The notes: generated from the sequence alone by a model not told the origin. DNA of 25,784 bases from Folioceros fuciformis (GCA_049999805.1 JBNGIO010001917.1:1-25784), one strand, 5' to 3'. Positions 10,401 to 24,148 are shown, counted from the first letter of the stretch. Made by a program: numbers and translations.

Positions 10401-10592
10401 ACCATCCCAACCAGTACTTCGAGCAGAGCCGGAAGACGTTGCGGCCTCCGGTATTTGACAGCCGTCACAGTCCTACAACTTAGCATTTGGAGTCTCTGAC
10501 TGCGAGTCTCCTTATCTTACTAACGTCGACGTTTGCAGACATCAGCTTCTGGAGACGAGGCTGCCAGTCATGCATCACGGACAAACCGGTAG
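7489..10592 (+). CDS. PRIM2: DNA primase large subunit, 19 exons
   Basis: This is the large, iron-sulfur subunit of eukaryotic primase. With the small subunit and DNA polymerase alpha it makes RNA-DNA primers for replication in the nucleus. Exons: 7489-7627, 7721-7782, 7864-7964, 8060-8141, 8220-8279, 8411-8468, 8583-8602, 8705-8788, 8871-8935, 9021-9069, 9176-9223, 9332-9421, 9513-9572, 9701-9760, 9826-9900, 10013-10098, 10174-10267, 10346-10450, 10539-10592. They sum to 1392 nt, 463 residues, with every intron GT-AG and every phase matching. The N-terminal Leu-Ser-Phe-Tyr and Asp-Arg-Leu-Arg motifs, a Ser-His-Phe-Val-Leu-Arg-Leu block, and Asn-Tyr-Gly-Lys-Glu-Gly-Lys-Arg-Thr are family landmarks. 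Four Cys (279, 358, 374, 414) match the spacing of the 4Fe-4S ligands in human PRIM2. An in-frame TGA at 7474 supports the chosen start. Confidence 0.95.
8583..8602 (+). other. PRIM2: 20-nt microexon of the primase gene
   Basis: The exon is flanked by ACAG on the left and GTCCGT on the right. It supplies the residues Asp-Arg-Val-Tyr-Tyr-Lys and completes a split Val codon. Without it the frame is lost and the conserved Tyr-Lys-Val-x-Phe-Glu-x-Val-Pro-Glu-Leu block cannot be joined. A later AG at 8588-8589 would leave the wrong phase, so the acceptor at 8581-8582 is preferred. Confidence 0.8.
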
Positions 10593-10875
10593 TCTGATCA
10601 GTAATGGGAGCAGAGGGGCAGTGCCCCGAGCCGCACCCTTGTTAGTAATATGGTTGTATACTTGTAGCTGTTAAGATCTGAGCTAGCTAGCTCCAATCTC
10701 GGTAAGGATTCCTGGCAGGTCTTCGGATTTTGTGCTGGATAGACGATTGTAACTCTGCCTGATTTTAAATGGAATCGTCTTGCACAGAGTAAAGCCAATT
10801 CCCTTCCTCCCCATTTCGGACCCCTCGTGCCCACATCTTCCGTTGGCAAACCGGTGACTTCTAAGGCAGCGCACG
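10593..10875. other. Short spacer between primase and thiolase genes
   Basis: These 283 nt must hold both the 3' end of the primase transcript and the promoter and 5' leader of the thiolase gene. A perfect 14-bp palindrome (GAGCTAGCTAGCTC) lies at 10680-10693. No canonical AATAAA or strong TATA box was seen. An open frame on - across 11104-10598 has no family resemblance and is taken as chance. Confidence 0.6.
10680..10693. repeat. Perfect 14-bp palindrome between two + genes
   Basis: GAGCTAGCTAGCTC equals its own reverse complement. It lies 87 nt after the primase stop and 182 nt before the thiolase start. It could be a transcription factor site or just a chance run of AGCT units. Confidence 0.5.
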
Positions 10876-12922
<2,047 letters not shown>

Positions 12923-14381
12923 TCCCGAAGCTCTTTCAATTGCAGGGACATCATCCCAATAGTTTCAATCTGTTCCACAAAAACTGATAAATTAACTAAC
13001 TTTCCGAAACGATCCATCGTCAACAGTATCTGAACGTAGTGGATACTTTCTAGATGGCAAGCCTTATTCATCAAGACGTTTGGCTGGCAACAGGAACAGA
13101 TGGTCGGACCAGGACAAGAAATTATTCATTGGCAGCTTCCACTTTTCGAGGCGCAGTAACGTGCAATGCGTCAACAATCACGTATATTTCTACGAAAATT
13201 CCTGCAACGAAGAAGACAATAATGTCACTAACATGAATTGGTAGGGGCGGAGCTGAAGCTGGAAATTCATGCTAGCATTTACAACATCACAAAAAATGCA
13301 CACTATCACAACCAACGATAATTTTACCCTACACAGCCTCCCTAGATGTTGGTAATCCAAGGGAGTTAACACCTCAAGGCTTCAACATCAACGTATGGAA
13401 GTGTCACAGACTGTGGTTGCTCTCCAACCATGCCAGATACACTAAAGGCGTACCAATGCTCACATGAAGTTTCCGCCCAGCAAATAAAACTTACCAGTTC
13501 CAATCTCCACTTTGTTTGGGTGTCCATGCTGATGGAAGCGTACATACAATGTTTTTTGGCCACAGACTGCTCAAATGACAAATGCGTCTTGCAACCTGGC
13601 AGTCAAGGATATGAATTTCAGGTTGTCATCAACCAACCCATGTGTAGGAACAGAGAGTCTGTGAGGGAGCGGAGAACCCAAACGGCATGAATGTGACAAA
13701 GCAGGCAGACTGAGCATTGAGCGGAGGTCACACTAAAGCAGCAGACCCGCTGTGATTTCTGAACAATGGAATAAAAACGGTGGTCAATAGATGCTCGTCA
13801 TCTGCAGCTGCTCAGCTAGCGAAGGTCACAACCATGATAGATCTTGTAGGTTCTTCACACTGGGACTGTGCTTCCATCATGCATACTTAACACCCAGATT
13901 AGGAGGCAAATCATACAAAGATGCCCTTGCGCTCAAAGGTGCCCCTGCCGCAAAACATGTGCCTGCTGCAGACTTTTCCCAAGAGAGTCGAAAGTTCCGT
14001 CTGGGCGTATCCTTAGCCTTATCATATGCCCATAGTAGCGTAAGCTGGTGATTAAGATGGGACAAATGAAGGTCCCCACCCCTACCGTCTATACTCCCCC
14101 CTTCTGCCAGTGGGAGGAGGTGGAAGAGGCCATGATGGATGAGGGCCATTCCTCCCTACACCACCACCACCACCAACTTGGTAAGGGACGCGAATTGACA
14201 GATGTGGGGAGCCAATTCCCAGAATGTCCACACCATTATGGACACGAGGAAAAGCATAAAGCACGCACACGACATTCATGATTCCATTCAAACGCAGAAC
14301 AGACACACACACAACACGGACATCATGACACAACTTCAGGAATATCCAAATCCAAATACAAAACTGTCCAGCTATCAGAAC
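12923..14381. other. Convergent intergenic region with 3' ends of thiolase and YAK1
   Basis: No coding region is supported. The 3' UTRs of the thiolase (+) and the YAK1 kinase (-) must lie here. On + there are AATAAA motifs at 13483-13488 and 13770-13775 that could serve the thiolase transcript, though they are far from its stop. No AATAAA was seen for the - strand. A CCA trinucleotide run lies at 14161-14175. Short open frames on both strands show no family motif. Confidence 0.6.
14161..14175. repeat. (CCA)5 microsatellite
   Basis: Five CCA units in a row lie within the probable 3' UTR of the YAK1 gene (TGG units on its strand). It is short and could vary in length between individuals. Confidence 0.7.
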
Positions 14382-17300
14382 TTAGAAGATGCCTGATGGA
14401 GGAGAATTGCTGGGGAGGCCTTGCGGAGAGTGAATCCCATTTGCCACGGACAGACCTGCTGCTGGGTAGCCCTGAGAACAATATACTAACGAGTGCCCGG
14501 GACTTCCTAGGAACACGTTGTCTGAAAGAACACTGCGTCCATCTCCAAAATGATGCGGGTTCTCTGGTGAAACTGGGATCTGTACTGCAACCTGGTGTGG
14601 TCTATGTTGCCCCAATCTGCTGGGAGAACTCTGCTGCTTGGGCATGTTTCGACCAAACCCTGACTGCATGCCATGCTGCAAAGGTAGGCTGCTGTCCATG
14701 CTTAATGGCATAACCTGATGCAATGAACTGGATCTACAAAACATCAAAACACATATACATTGTATTGGTTCTCAAATAGCACACTGAATGAGATGTGTAG
14801 TTTCGGCAAACCTAACAATAATTGCATGCAATTACAAACCTTGGAATATTGTTTGTCCCACCAAGAGCTCCTTGCTGATAGACATGCCCATTCATCAAAA
14901 ACTGGGCACCTGGGGAGCCATCTGGGGGTCTCACTGAGAGCAGATGCTGCTCTGCTTTCCCAGCTGGAGCGAACATGGGATCTGGTTGCACCAGTAACCT
15001 TTGCAATGCAGGCCAGTACATCTCCGCACTTACACGCCCAGGGCCAGGACCAGGAAACAACCCTGGACCTGGTCCGAGCCGCGCTCCTCCACTTCCCATT
15101 ACTCCAGATAAACTGAATCCTGAAGAAGTAGTGCAACCATCTGCCGACTCACTCAAAAGGAGTTCATCACTGTGCAAGGGAGACCAAACAGTATTAGGAC
15201 TTGGCATTCGGTTGCACAAACCTGAACAATGAAATGCCTGTTTTCTCAAACATTTTCATCATGCGTCCGACGGGAATAGACAACTACCTGTAATCTGGCT
15301 CCCAGTCCCCAGGATCTGGTGGAGGTGACGTATCTTCCCCACCCTCAGATCCTCGATCAGGAGAAGCAAGTAATGAGCCTAACGTTCCTGGAGCATAAGA
15401 AGAATTTGATTGAGGGGGATGCAGGGCACCAGGGTTGGACAAATGCCCCACACCTCTATTGTACCTCCGTGGAGGAGCATACGAACAGTTCTGTGCTGGC
15501 GATCCTCGATAATGACTCCCAGATCGTGCCCCAACATCCGAACAACTACAAGGTCCGGATTCAGAAGGTCCACTTCCATTGCCTTGCTGCCGCTGTCGGT
15601 AATCTTGGCCAGAATTTTGACTAGACGAAGAACTTCTCAACATGTGAAACTGCTTTCCAACTCCTTTGCCCTTGCCTAGGGAACTAGTTCCTGCATTCGA
15701 CCGTGCTGGTGACGTTGGACCGTACCTACCAGGAGAGATATGTGATGGAGAAGCAGGAGAGCCCAGTTGAGAAGCAGGGGGGGTGAATGGCTGCGAGGGG
15801 CTGGCCCCTAGTGACATGGGCCTGAAGCCACTCCCTGAGTTGGCACTAAACCCCAATTGAGAATGTCCAAATAGAGGAATCCCAGAAACGGAACCTGGAC
15901 CCGTTCTCCCCCATGCATCAGGACTCGTTCCAAGGAATGTGCTTCCAGATTCTGCAGGTATAACCGCAACTGGAGGAGTAGGATAATTTGGAAATATGCC
16001 TGACTTGTCACTCAAGCTTCCGTAGCTACTTCCTGGTGCACCATGATCATAGCTCCCATAACTACCACCACTGCCAAAGCTGCTTGCATGGGAGAGTGAT
16101 GCTTGATAGCGCGGACTGGCAAACTGGGGTCCAGCATTCAGAAGCTGCAGCTGCACATGACAGCGACACGTGCAACATGAGAAGATGTCATCCCTGTAGT
16201 GCAGAGAAGCTATTCAATGTAAAAGCTCCAGAAACATGTTTGAGTTGACCATCCAACAGATAAGTGAGCTGCAAAAGCTCTAAAAATTAGAGACTCGCAC
16301 TCGCAGCCAAATCAGACATCAGTGCTCATACTGAGAGGACATTCCCTCCACATCAGTCTCATACCTGAGGAGAAAGGCCCATGCCCAACCAATGTCCCGC
16401 AACTGGATTATGGTCCACTGAAAGGCCATGTGCAACTGGCTGCAAAACAGACAACTCATTAAGATGTAGATGGACAGTGACTAAACTTGACTCCAAATGC
16501 ATTCCAAAACCTTGATGACATTAAGTGAGTCATTAATATTTAGCCTGTCACTGGAGTACCGTTCGTCGTGTCTCTGGCAAAGGTGTGAACTTGGCAGACC
16601 ATGGTTCCCCCGTGAGGAAAGGATGTTGCAAAGCCTGAACCAGAAGCACAATAACTGTTATCAGTCCACTAAAGGCCAGGGGAGGAGATTCTACTCAGCA
16701 CATATAATAATTAGTGCTTCCTCTTCGTGAGAGTCACAGACACTGGAAGGAAAAGACCCACTGAAGGTGACATACCTGTCGAGGAGTCCACCGCTTAACA
16801 GGATCAAATTCGAGCAGCCCTTTAAGAAAGTCAACAAGAGAACACCGCATCTGTGTTTCTGCGGATAAAACAGAGACCACTTCAGACCTACATGTTGGAA
16901 TCAAACCTTTATGGTGTGGACGAATTGTATAACGAAATGATCATGAGTAGGGATCAATCTGCCCAACCAGTTGTGATCTCTTCAGGTGTCATCCCTTTTC
17001 TAAGGGGATACTGCACGACCATCTGCTCCAGGCCTAACTGTTGAAAGTACCACTTCCGTGAGCCTAATTTTTTTTTCTCTCGCTGTCAATGCGATAGTTA
17101 GTGATGTGACCATTGAAGCACGATGTTCGGCAACTAGGAATTCAAATCTGTTGCTACAAACAGGAAAGGAAAACTTGAAGAATCTTACCGATTCATATTC
17201 AGACTCACTGAGAAATTGGAATGCAGAAGGAGATGGACCCTCGGGACAACTGGCATGCTTGAAAAACTTGGACGTGTGTTTGGCACTTCTAAGAAGGTGA

Positions 17301-20300
17301 TCGGGCGGATTGCAGCTTCCAGATCAGAAGCAACCAAACAAAACAACTTAACCGTCAGTGGCCACACCTCTGGTTTCCTTCCTGAACTCCCAACTGACTG
17401 CTAATTCGAATGCTCACCCAAGAATCTCTGTCATCCGGTGAAGCACGTCATGCTCTGATGATCCTGGAAACAAAGGCAAGCCCAAAAAAAGCTCTGCCAC
17501 AATGCACCCTAAAGACCACATATCAATAGCAGTTGTGTAGCTGACATTAGGTCAAGGAATCCTATTTCTTGGTCAACTTGGTGCCATAACTTTGCTGATG
17601 CAGGTAGAAAGGAACATGAATGGAGGTAACCCAGAATAACACAGGTTTCGAAGGGCAGTGACTTGAAGATTGGCACAAACAACCACCTAGGTCTGCTCAC
17701 AAAGCATAATGTAATCTTCTGATATACTCTTTTGATATGCTTCATCAACATTGAAACATCACATGAAAGAGATAAAGTTTCCAGGTGAGTGGCTTGGAGA
17801 TAGCAAGAACCACCACTAAAGTCAACAATGGCAAACAAGAGAATACCAAAATGCACTTTATGCACACAGATGCTCAATGCTGGCTGACGCAAATTCTCAC
17901 TGCCTTGGTCTGGAAGTTCAGTGGAAGTGAAGATGGAAACCCGCACTAAACTGACGTAGCATGAAAAAGAAAGATAAATGATGTAGGATACGGAAGCCCT
18001 AGGAGAACTTCAGGAGAGCGGTAAAAACGACTCTGTCAAAGAACACACGGACTTACGTCAGTTAAAACGAACTACCACAAGTTATTGGACGTATGACATG
18101 CTACAGAATGCACACTGACATTTGGGCGACCTCGGTTGTAGTAAGCGGTCCATCTCACTCATACCTGAATGTAGGAGTACACAGTCCGATCTTCTTTACA
18201 GGCTGAGCCAAAGTCAATCAGTTTCACCTCTGCTGCATGTAAACTGCCACTTGGTGCCAGCGAAACAAGTATTCAGTGAAGTGCTTATGACCACAATACC
18301 CTACTCAGAAAAACGGACTGCTGATCAGCTACCAGAGCTCGTCAGCTACCAAGCAGAAGAAGGGCAAGAAACAGTTAGATAGATGAGTGCACCTTCTTGA
18401 AAGCAGAATATTTTCAGGTTTCAAATCACAATGTATCACACTCGCATCTTGGAGGACAGTCAGAGCATCAAGAATCTGCATTTAACAATAAGTGATGCTG
18501 GGGATGCTCTGCTAGCACAGGAAGGATACATCGGTATCTCAAAATAAAGGAGACCATGTATGACAGCTGAAGACAGTACCTGCCTTGTGAAGGTTCGCAA
18601 AAGATTGAGGGGGATCCCTCTAAAGTAATTGTGCTTTAGGAGCTCAAACCTATTGACGACAACAGCAGAAAGCAAGCGATGAGCAAAACAGCAAGAGAAA
18701 ACAGTGTGCGAACTTCGATAAACCTTCATCATCAGAACTTACAAATTGACAGTGAGAAGCTCGAACACAAGGCACAGGTGTCCTTCAAACGAAAAATGGT
18801 CAAAGATTCGCACAATGTGGTGCTGGTCACCAGGATCAAAGCGATTGAGCTGGCAGTAGAAACACAGAACACACGAGGAGACTTCAAGAAATCACCCGTC
18901 ACAGGGTCAACGTTGACAACCCTCATAAGAGGGCATACCAGAGTTAAACAGCCTCCGCGTCCAGGCTTGACACTGGGCTTGAGTCAGTTAAGCGCTGGGT
19001 GTGAGCAACGATCTCTTCCTTTATTCAATCAAATCTTGCAATCTCACCTAAAAACAATACCAACAGAGGTGGAAACAAAAGCACTGCGCCTCAAGATACC
19101 ATGGTGCAGATGCCGATCTCAACACGAGCTTGATTAGAGTACGCCTGCTGATTCTTGATAACTTTGACAGCAACATATCCCTGGTAATCATCTGACCAGC
19201 ATTTTGCAACTTGGCCGAAAGAGCCCTGTCCAAGCATGTCTTTGACAACATACCTGCAACACATGAAGTAGTGCCCACCCACAAGTGAGACTGACTTGCT
19301 GCTCCCCAAACCCCCGGGCACACAAGGTGAGCTATAGTGAAAACCGGTCAGGGTGCTCTTCTCCTACCCAGAACTAGATTTGAACCAGCAATTACAAGAG
19401 AACACGACCTAGAATCCACAACCACCTGCGGTTGGCGTCTGCGTTGATGAGAACACCATTGACAGCCAGAATTAGCTCCGAGTTGCAATTATCTAGGCCA
19501 TTGTTTCCCATCGGTACACAGGGATTAGTCAGATAACGCTTCGGATTGAATGTCTCAGAATACGTGAAACCTGGGTTGCATTTTTGGAACGTCATGATAA
19601 TATCCCTAGTCAGCCTGATAACCAGCTGTCACACGGTAAAAAGAGAAAGCAGTCAGAGCAACTTGCATTGCTGCACTGGAAAAAGAGGTTGCGGGTGTGG
19701 AGCGAGGCCATTGAGAGCAGAAACAGTAAGAGGTTTAGTGGCAACAGAAGTTGAAGGTGTCCATATATGCAGAGAAAACCCTAAGGGGATGAGACCGAGA
19801 ACAGCGCAAGGAGAAGAAAGCTCATAGCTTTACGAGAGGCAGGGGCTAAAGCAATATGGGCGAGCCCTTTACATACTTCCCAAGCTATACCGAGAAAACA
19901 GCAAAACAGCAAGGGCTCCTCCCAGATGTATGACATAATTGATGTGTGAGATACTTTAAGGGTTGCCACTTAGTCGTCAAATTCTATGCATCCAGCCACC
20001 CAGATTATACAGAGGCAACCTTGGTAGGCGAAGCCGTGCATCTAGAGTCAGGGAAAGGAATGGAGAGTGATGAATTCCACCCAACACGCCCACAGGCAAG
20101 CAGCAGGTGAGGGAAAGAAACATACAGCTGGAGCCTGACTCCCGAACGATACTCCCCCTCGGAAGCCCGAACCACGGCGGGCTTGGAAGCGGCTCCGGGG
20201 CCTGGGGGAGTACAATTTAAACGCGAGAGGCCTGGGACACCACTGCGATGGCATAAGATCCATTCCAGGAGCAGCTGCCGCTGCGCTCTCCTCCTCCGGG

Positions 20301-20362
20301 AGGGAGGCGCCAACATCGATGCTGCCGCCGGGGGCCCAAATCCCCGAATCCATACTTCCCAT
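14382..20362 (-). CDS. YAK1: YAK1-class DYRK protein kinase, 17 exons
   Basis: This is a dual-specificity kinase of the DYRK family; plant YAK1 slows growth and acts downstream of TOR and in stress signalling. Exons on -: 20362-20126, 19625-19426, 19253-19100, 18849-18743, 18649-18580, 18475-18393, 18243-18165, 18032-17992, 17540-17418, 17315-17189, 17082-16968, 16858-16776, 16634-16560, 16439-16365, 16150-15288, 15169-14840, 14733-14382; 3114 nt, 1037 residues, phases all match. Key residues: glycine loop Leu-Gly-Gln-Gly-Ser-Phe-Gly (153-159), Lys176, His-Cys-Asp-Leu-Lys-Pro-Glu-Asn (catalytic Asp273), Asp-Phe-Gly (294-296), the DYRK activation Tyr-Ser-Tyr (306-308), then Ser-Pro-Glu-Val-Leu-Leu-Gly. 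The long Ser/Gly/Pro-rich tail (about 524-1037) holds Thr-Ser-Pro-Ala-Arg and Asp-Pro-Gly-Asp-Trp, as in other plant YAK1 proteins. Exon 1 is the least certain; its acceptor partner and phase fit. Exon 15 could begin at 16144 instead. Confidence 0.93.
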
Positions 20363-21300
20363 TGGCGGTCTGGCAGGCGGTGGTGGGCAGCAGCAGAACC
20401 TGAAGCCTGGGACGACGTAATACGAGGCTGATAGTCGCTAGGCCTGCGGAGCGGCCTGTCCATCCACCCCACCACCAATTCTTCTACACCCACCACAAGA
20501 GGAGGCTGGGAGATTGCAACATCCGGTGGGCGTGCCCACGATCCTTCCCAATTTGCCTGCTTCCCCCGAGCCAGGCCACCCCGTTTGCGACAACCACTCC
20601 AGAGCCAACACCCCTCGCCCACGCCCTCCCCTTGCCTCGCCTCGTTTCCCGCGCCATGAAAGGCACCCAGCTGGGTTGGGTTGTGGGCACCCAGCTCCTC
20701 GCCACACAGATGTTGGGTGCTGTGCTCCGTGCCACGCGCTAAGCTAAGCTAAGCTACACTTTCTACGCTGTGCTCCCGGAGCGCCGTGCTCCGGCGGATT
20801 GGAATTGGGATTGAGTGTGGGCATTGGAGCGCGTGCCTCCTACCTACCCCTCCTTCGTCCCCCGCTCCCGCACAAAGAGCAGCCCAGCGACCTCATCACT
20901 GCCGCTTCCACACGCAATCTCTCTTCTCTGCCGCTCCGGCGCTCCTCCCATCGGGAACAGCCCTAACGAATCAAAGGGGAAAGAGAAGAACAGGGACAGC
21001 AGCAGCGACCTTCTCCATCGCCACAGCCCGTGCCTGGGCTGGAGTCCGAAAGCGAGTGCTGGAGCAAACAGGCGCAGGAGCAGGGAGAGAGACGGGGACA
21101 AACCAAAGTTCAACAACTCGCCCTTGAGCTACACTAGTGCTTCTAGTGAGCTGTGGTACTGCCCCCGATGTTGACGGAAGGAAAGCCATGCCTGCCTCGC
21201 CTCTACCACCTCCTCCCGGGCTATACATGTCTCGTTTTCCATTTTTTCTCCCCTCTAAACACGTCTTCTACAATCTCCATCTACCTATAGCATCTCACCT
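20363..21300 (-). promoter_or_regulatory. 5' flank and probable leader of the YAK1 gene
   Basis: This GC-rich stretch has many overlapping open frames on both strands that give low-complexity Pro/Arg/Ala proteins without family motifs. That is typical of a GC-rich leader or promoter. A short AAGCT pentanucleotide repeat (three units) is at 20741-20755. The transcription start cannot be placed, and a leader intron is possible. Confidence 0.5.
20741..20755. repeat. (AAGCT)3 short tandem repeat
   Basis: Three exact AAGCT units, with a partial unit before and after, lie in the GC-rich 5' flank of the YAK1 gene. Confidence 0.65.
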
Positions 21301-21735
21301 AGACTACGCCCAAAAATAAAATGTCCTTGCTAATTGACCGCCCGATGAACTGCCATTGCTACCGGACCCGCCACCTAGGTACATATCTACGTATGTAAGT
21401 ATCGTCACGTATGTCCCTATGATACGGAGTAAGTCCGGACCATATATTTTAGGTGCTATGGGTAATAATTAGGTTCTCTTGCTTTTGGCTAAGCCCAACA
21501 TGGGGGCAGGGTGTCATTTTAACTCCGACCCAAGTTGGATCCCGTCAATCTCGGTCCTCTACCGTACGTGTTAAAAACAAGGAATAGAGGTTCTTAAGGA
21601 GTATGGTCCCAACTCTCAATCCTTTATTTCTTTCAAGGACAGATGGTTTCATTAAAAATTAATAAATCATAGAATTTATGATTGAGAGTTGAATTTATGA
21701 CTGAATTTATGATTTATCTTTGAGAGAAGAGTGCA
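21301..21735. other. AT-rich intergenic DNA
   Basis: No gene is seen. Near 21673-21714 the phrase GAATTTATGAYTGA recurs in overlapping imperfect copies, making a small AT-rich repeat just before the hAT fragment. It may belong to the eroded left part of that transposon. Confidence 0.5.
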
Positions 21736-22370
21736 TTGGAGGACCATGCGACGAATACATATCATTTAGCATCATTGAAGATGGAGCAAGCCCAAGCCAA
21801 GGCTCAACAACCAACCATGCAACCAACTTTGGAGATGCCTTTTTCCAAAAAGGATAAAGAGATTCTCAACTTGTTGAAGTTCACCTATTTTATTGCTAAG
21901 AAAGATTTGAGTTTGCATATGAATGAGGACCTTTGTGAGTTCATAAGGGATATTGGAGTGGAAGGCATTTTAGAGGTGAAGACATATGGTTCAAATCTTA
22001 TATATAGTCCTTACAAGGAGCATGTAGTTCTCATAGCCAATTTTTTACGCGAACAACAAAAGGAGAGGTTTGCTTACAAGTCCATGATATGGGATACTCG
22101 TAGATAAGGGGATAGATGGTGCAACACATAAATATTTATGTGTATTATTTGCATAATTTGACGGTACAAATAGAGTTTTTAAAGCTAGCCAACATAACAA
22201 GTGCACGTGTGAAAAGCATCTTCAACACCTTTGTTGAGCAATTGCAACTCTTTGTTATGGACAAAAAAATGAGTGGATTTGCAAGCAATGGAGTATCAAT
22301 CATGATGGGCAAAGGTGAAGGCCAAGAAGATTACAATGTTCAAGTAGGTCACGGTGCAAGTAATGAATGA
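21736..22370 (+). pseudogene. hAT transposase fragment (ZNF862/DUF4371-like)
   Basis: Two pieces in adjacent frames resemble the hAT-type transposase seen in ZNF862-like proteins. 21736-22107 carries Phe-Thr-Tyr-Phe-Ile-Ala-Lys-Lys-Asp-Leu-Ser-Leu; 22116-22370 carries Leu-Lys-Leu-Ala-Asn-Ile-Thr-Ser-Ala-Arg and Gly-Phe-Ala-Ser-Asn-Gly-Val-Ser. In the family the last block usually reads Ser-Asp-Gly-Ala, where the Asp is catalytic; here it is Asn (AAT), so the enzyme would be inactive. A stop and a frame change separate the pieces. The dimerisation domain and the BED zinc finger are missing, and the ends of the transposon were not found. Confidence 0.75.
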
Positions 22371-24148
22371 AAAAAGGATAACCATCTCTAACAACGGAGT
22401 GTTAAACAATATAATATGGTATGGGTCGGAATATGGTACAAAGGTTAATATACTCAGAAGGGTTGGTTTCATGGACACTAAATCACCCGTTTTGCCTTTT
22501 TGTTTGTGATCCCCACCTAAATCATGGTTACTCTTCAGTTTCAAGTCCCACCACATAAGATCATACCTCACAATCATGTACGAAGAACTTTGCACATCAG
22601 CAAATTACAGCTAAACAACACCTATCATCCTTCCTATCGGTAAGTCATTCCAAAATAACCCTTTTTCTCAAATAAGGAGTACACAGGTATTGTTTAGTTC
22701 CAGAGGATGGTTGCCCAAATCGTGTGAAGTCAGGTGAACCATGGTCTCTAGAAAATGGAGTACCAAGGAGGGCTTTGACATGCTGGCGCCTTACTAGATG
22801 TAAGCGTCAATCCTATTGTCCAACTCTTACTTTCAAGTCAACAGTTATGTTCTAATCAGGCACAACATTAACGCGTACTCACTTCCTAAGCCGTTTAGGG
22901 AATTCCTTTTAGCTAATAGTCATGGTCAGGCATCAAAATTTAAAGTTATGAGGTAAACTCATACATGCATTCAACCATCATCTATCTTAGTCATGATAAA
23001 TACATCTATCTGAAGGATTTTGTCTTTTTCCATTATCTGATTATACTCCACTCAAAAACCCAAAAAAAGCTATGATCAACACACAAAGTTCTCTATATGC
23101 GTTCCTCTACAACCTATGATCACGCTGCTCTTTATATCCAAAAGCTTCGGCGGCGGGTAGGGGGGTTGCATCCATAAGGGGGTGGTACATTAACATTGAA
23201 AGATCTGCTTTATGGCCTAACAAGGCACTATAAGTGTCCTTCATTCAAACGTCGGTGTCATTGTGTGGACTGACCCTCTAGACCAAAGGATCACCAAGAG
23301 GTCCACATTAACCCTCTTATCGTTGCAATCATGAGGTTCGTTCCTAAGGGAGTGATCTCATGCCAAGGAAGTCAAACTAAGCTATCCTAACGTGCTAACC
23401 TAATCCTATCTATCAGCCCCTACCCAACCTAACATGGGTTGCAGGGGTTAAGTCTACTTTCTAACCCTAGTCCTAGTGCATGCAAAATCTACTACAGCCA
23501 TAGAAAAATAAAACTTTAGAGCACCCTCTATCACCCTTTAGGTTCAACCCTACCAAGTTCCAACTTCAAGTTTCAGCTTTCACCCTCCACGTTTCAACTC
23601 CAATCCTTCATGTTCTTGTCCCAATGGTTAGCTGCAGTCTTCCAAGCTTCAGCCCAATTCTCAGCGTACTTCACATTCCAACTCTCTCCAACACCCTCCT
23701 TTCAAACTTTCAACTCCTAGAATTAGTAACACAGCAATTTTCCCACCTGCAGCTGTAGGGCTGAGATGTGGGGCCCTTGGCGCTGGCTATCCTCCTTGGC
23801 TCACAGCCCTTCAACCCCTACCTTGGAAACCCATGCAAGGACGTCGAGGCACCTCAGCCAGCATACATGAAGGGTCATTAGCGGCAAATCTGGCCACACA
23901 GATCTTGGCAATCCAAGGATCCACCACGTCCCCCTTAGTGGCAATGGGATCAAGCCCAAACAACACACTCACACCGGATCAGCGTCTCAATCCAGCAGCT
24001 TACACACAAGGGCAAGGGAATCACACCAAAGACTGCCCCTCCTAAATGGTAGGGTTGGCCCCCTTATACTATCTTGGCCAAGAACTACCCATCACTACCT
24101 ATCAGTCCCAACACCTTACTGATACATGATCTAAGATAGCTTACAGAT
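22371..24148. other. No supported gene
   Basis: Only short open frames with no family resemblance are present. From about 23540 to 23720 the + strand is rich in TTCAAC/TTCAAG/TTTCAA-like words, giving a diffuse low-complexity pattern. An open frame at 23833-24045 is hydrophilic and ends Lys-Asp-Cys-Pro-Ser; it is not recognised and lacks support. Confidence 0.5.

Noticed and set aside
13430-14281. Open frames of 77-90 residues between thiolase and YAK1
   Set aside because: They overlap on opposite strands, include the CCA repeat, and show no domain; more likely 3' UTR and intergenic sequence.
17509-17946. 145-residue open frame on - within YAK1
   Set aside because: It sits mostly in intron 8, while the adjacent exon is read in a different frame with clear kinase motifs.
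19370-19445. tRNA-like B box (GGTTCAAATCT on -) near the YAK1 intron 2 border
   Set aside because: A possible T-arm stem can be drawn, but no matching acceptor stem, D arm or anticodon arm lies at the right distance.
20005-20622. 205-residue open frame on - in the YAK1 5' region
   Set aside because: It overlaps the better-supported exon 1 in another frame and gives a low-complexity Arg/Pro/Ser sequence without motifs.
20786-21174. Open frames of 113 and 119 residues on + upstream of YAK1
   Set aside because: Ser/Pro/Arg-rich shadows of a GC-rich leader; mutually overlapping in different frames, with no family resemblance.
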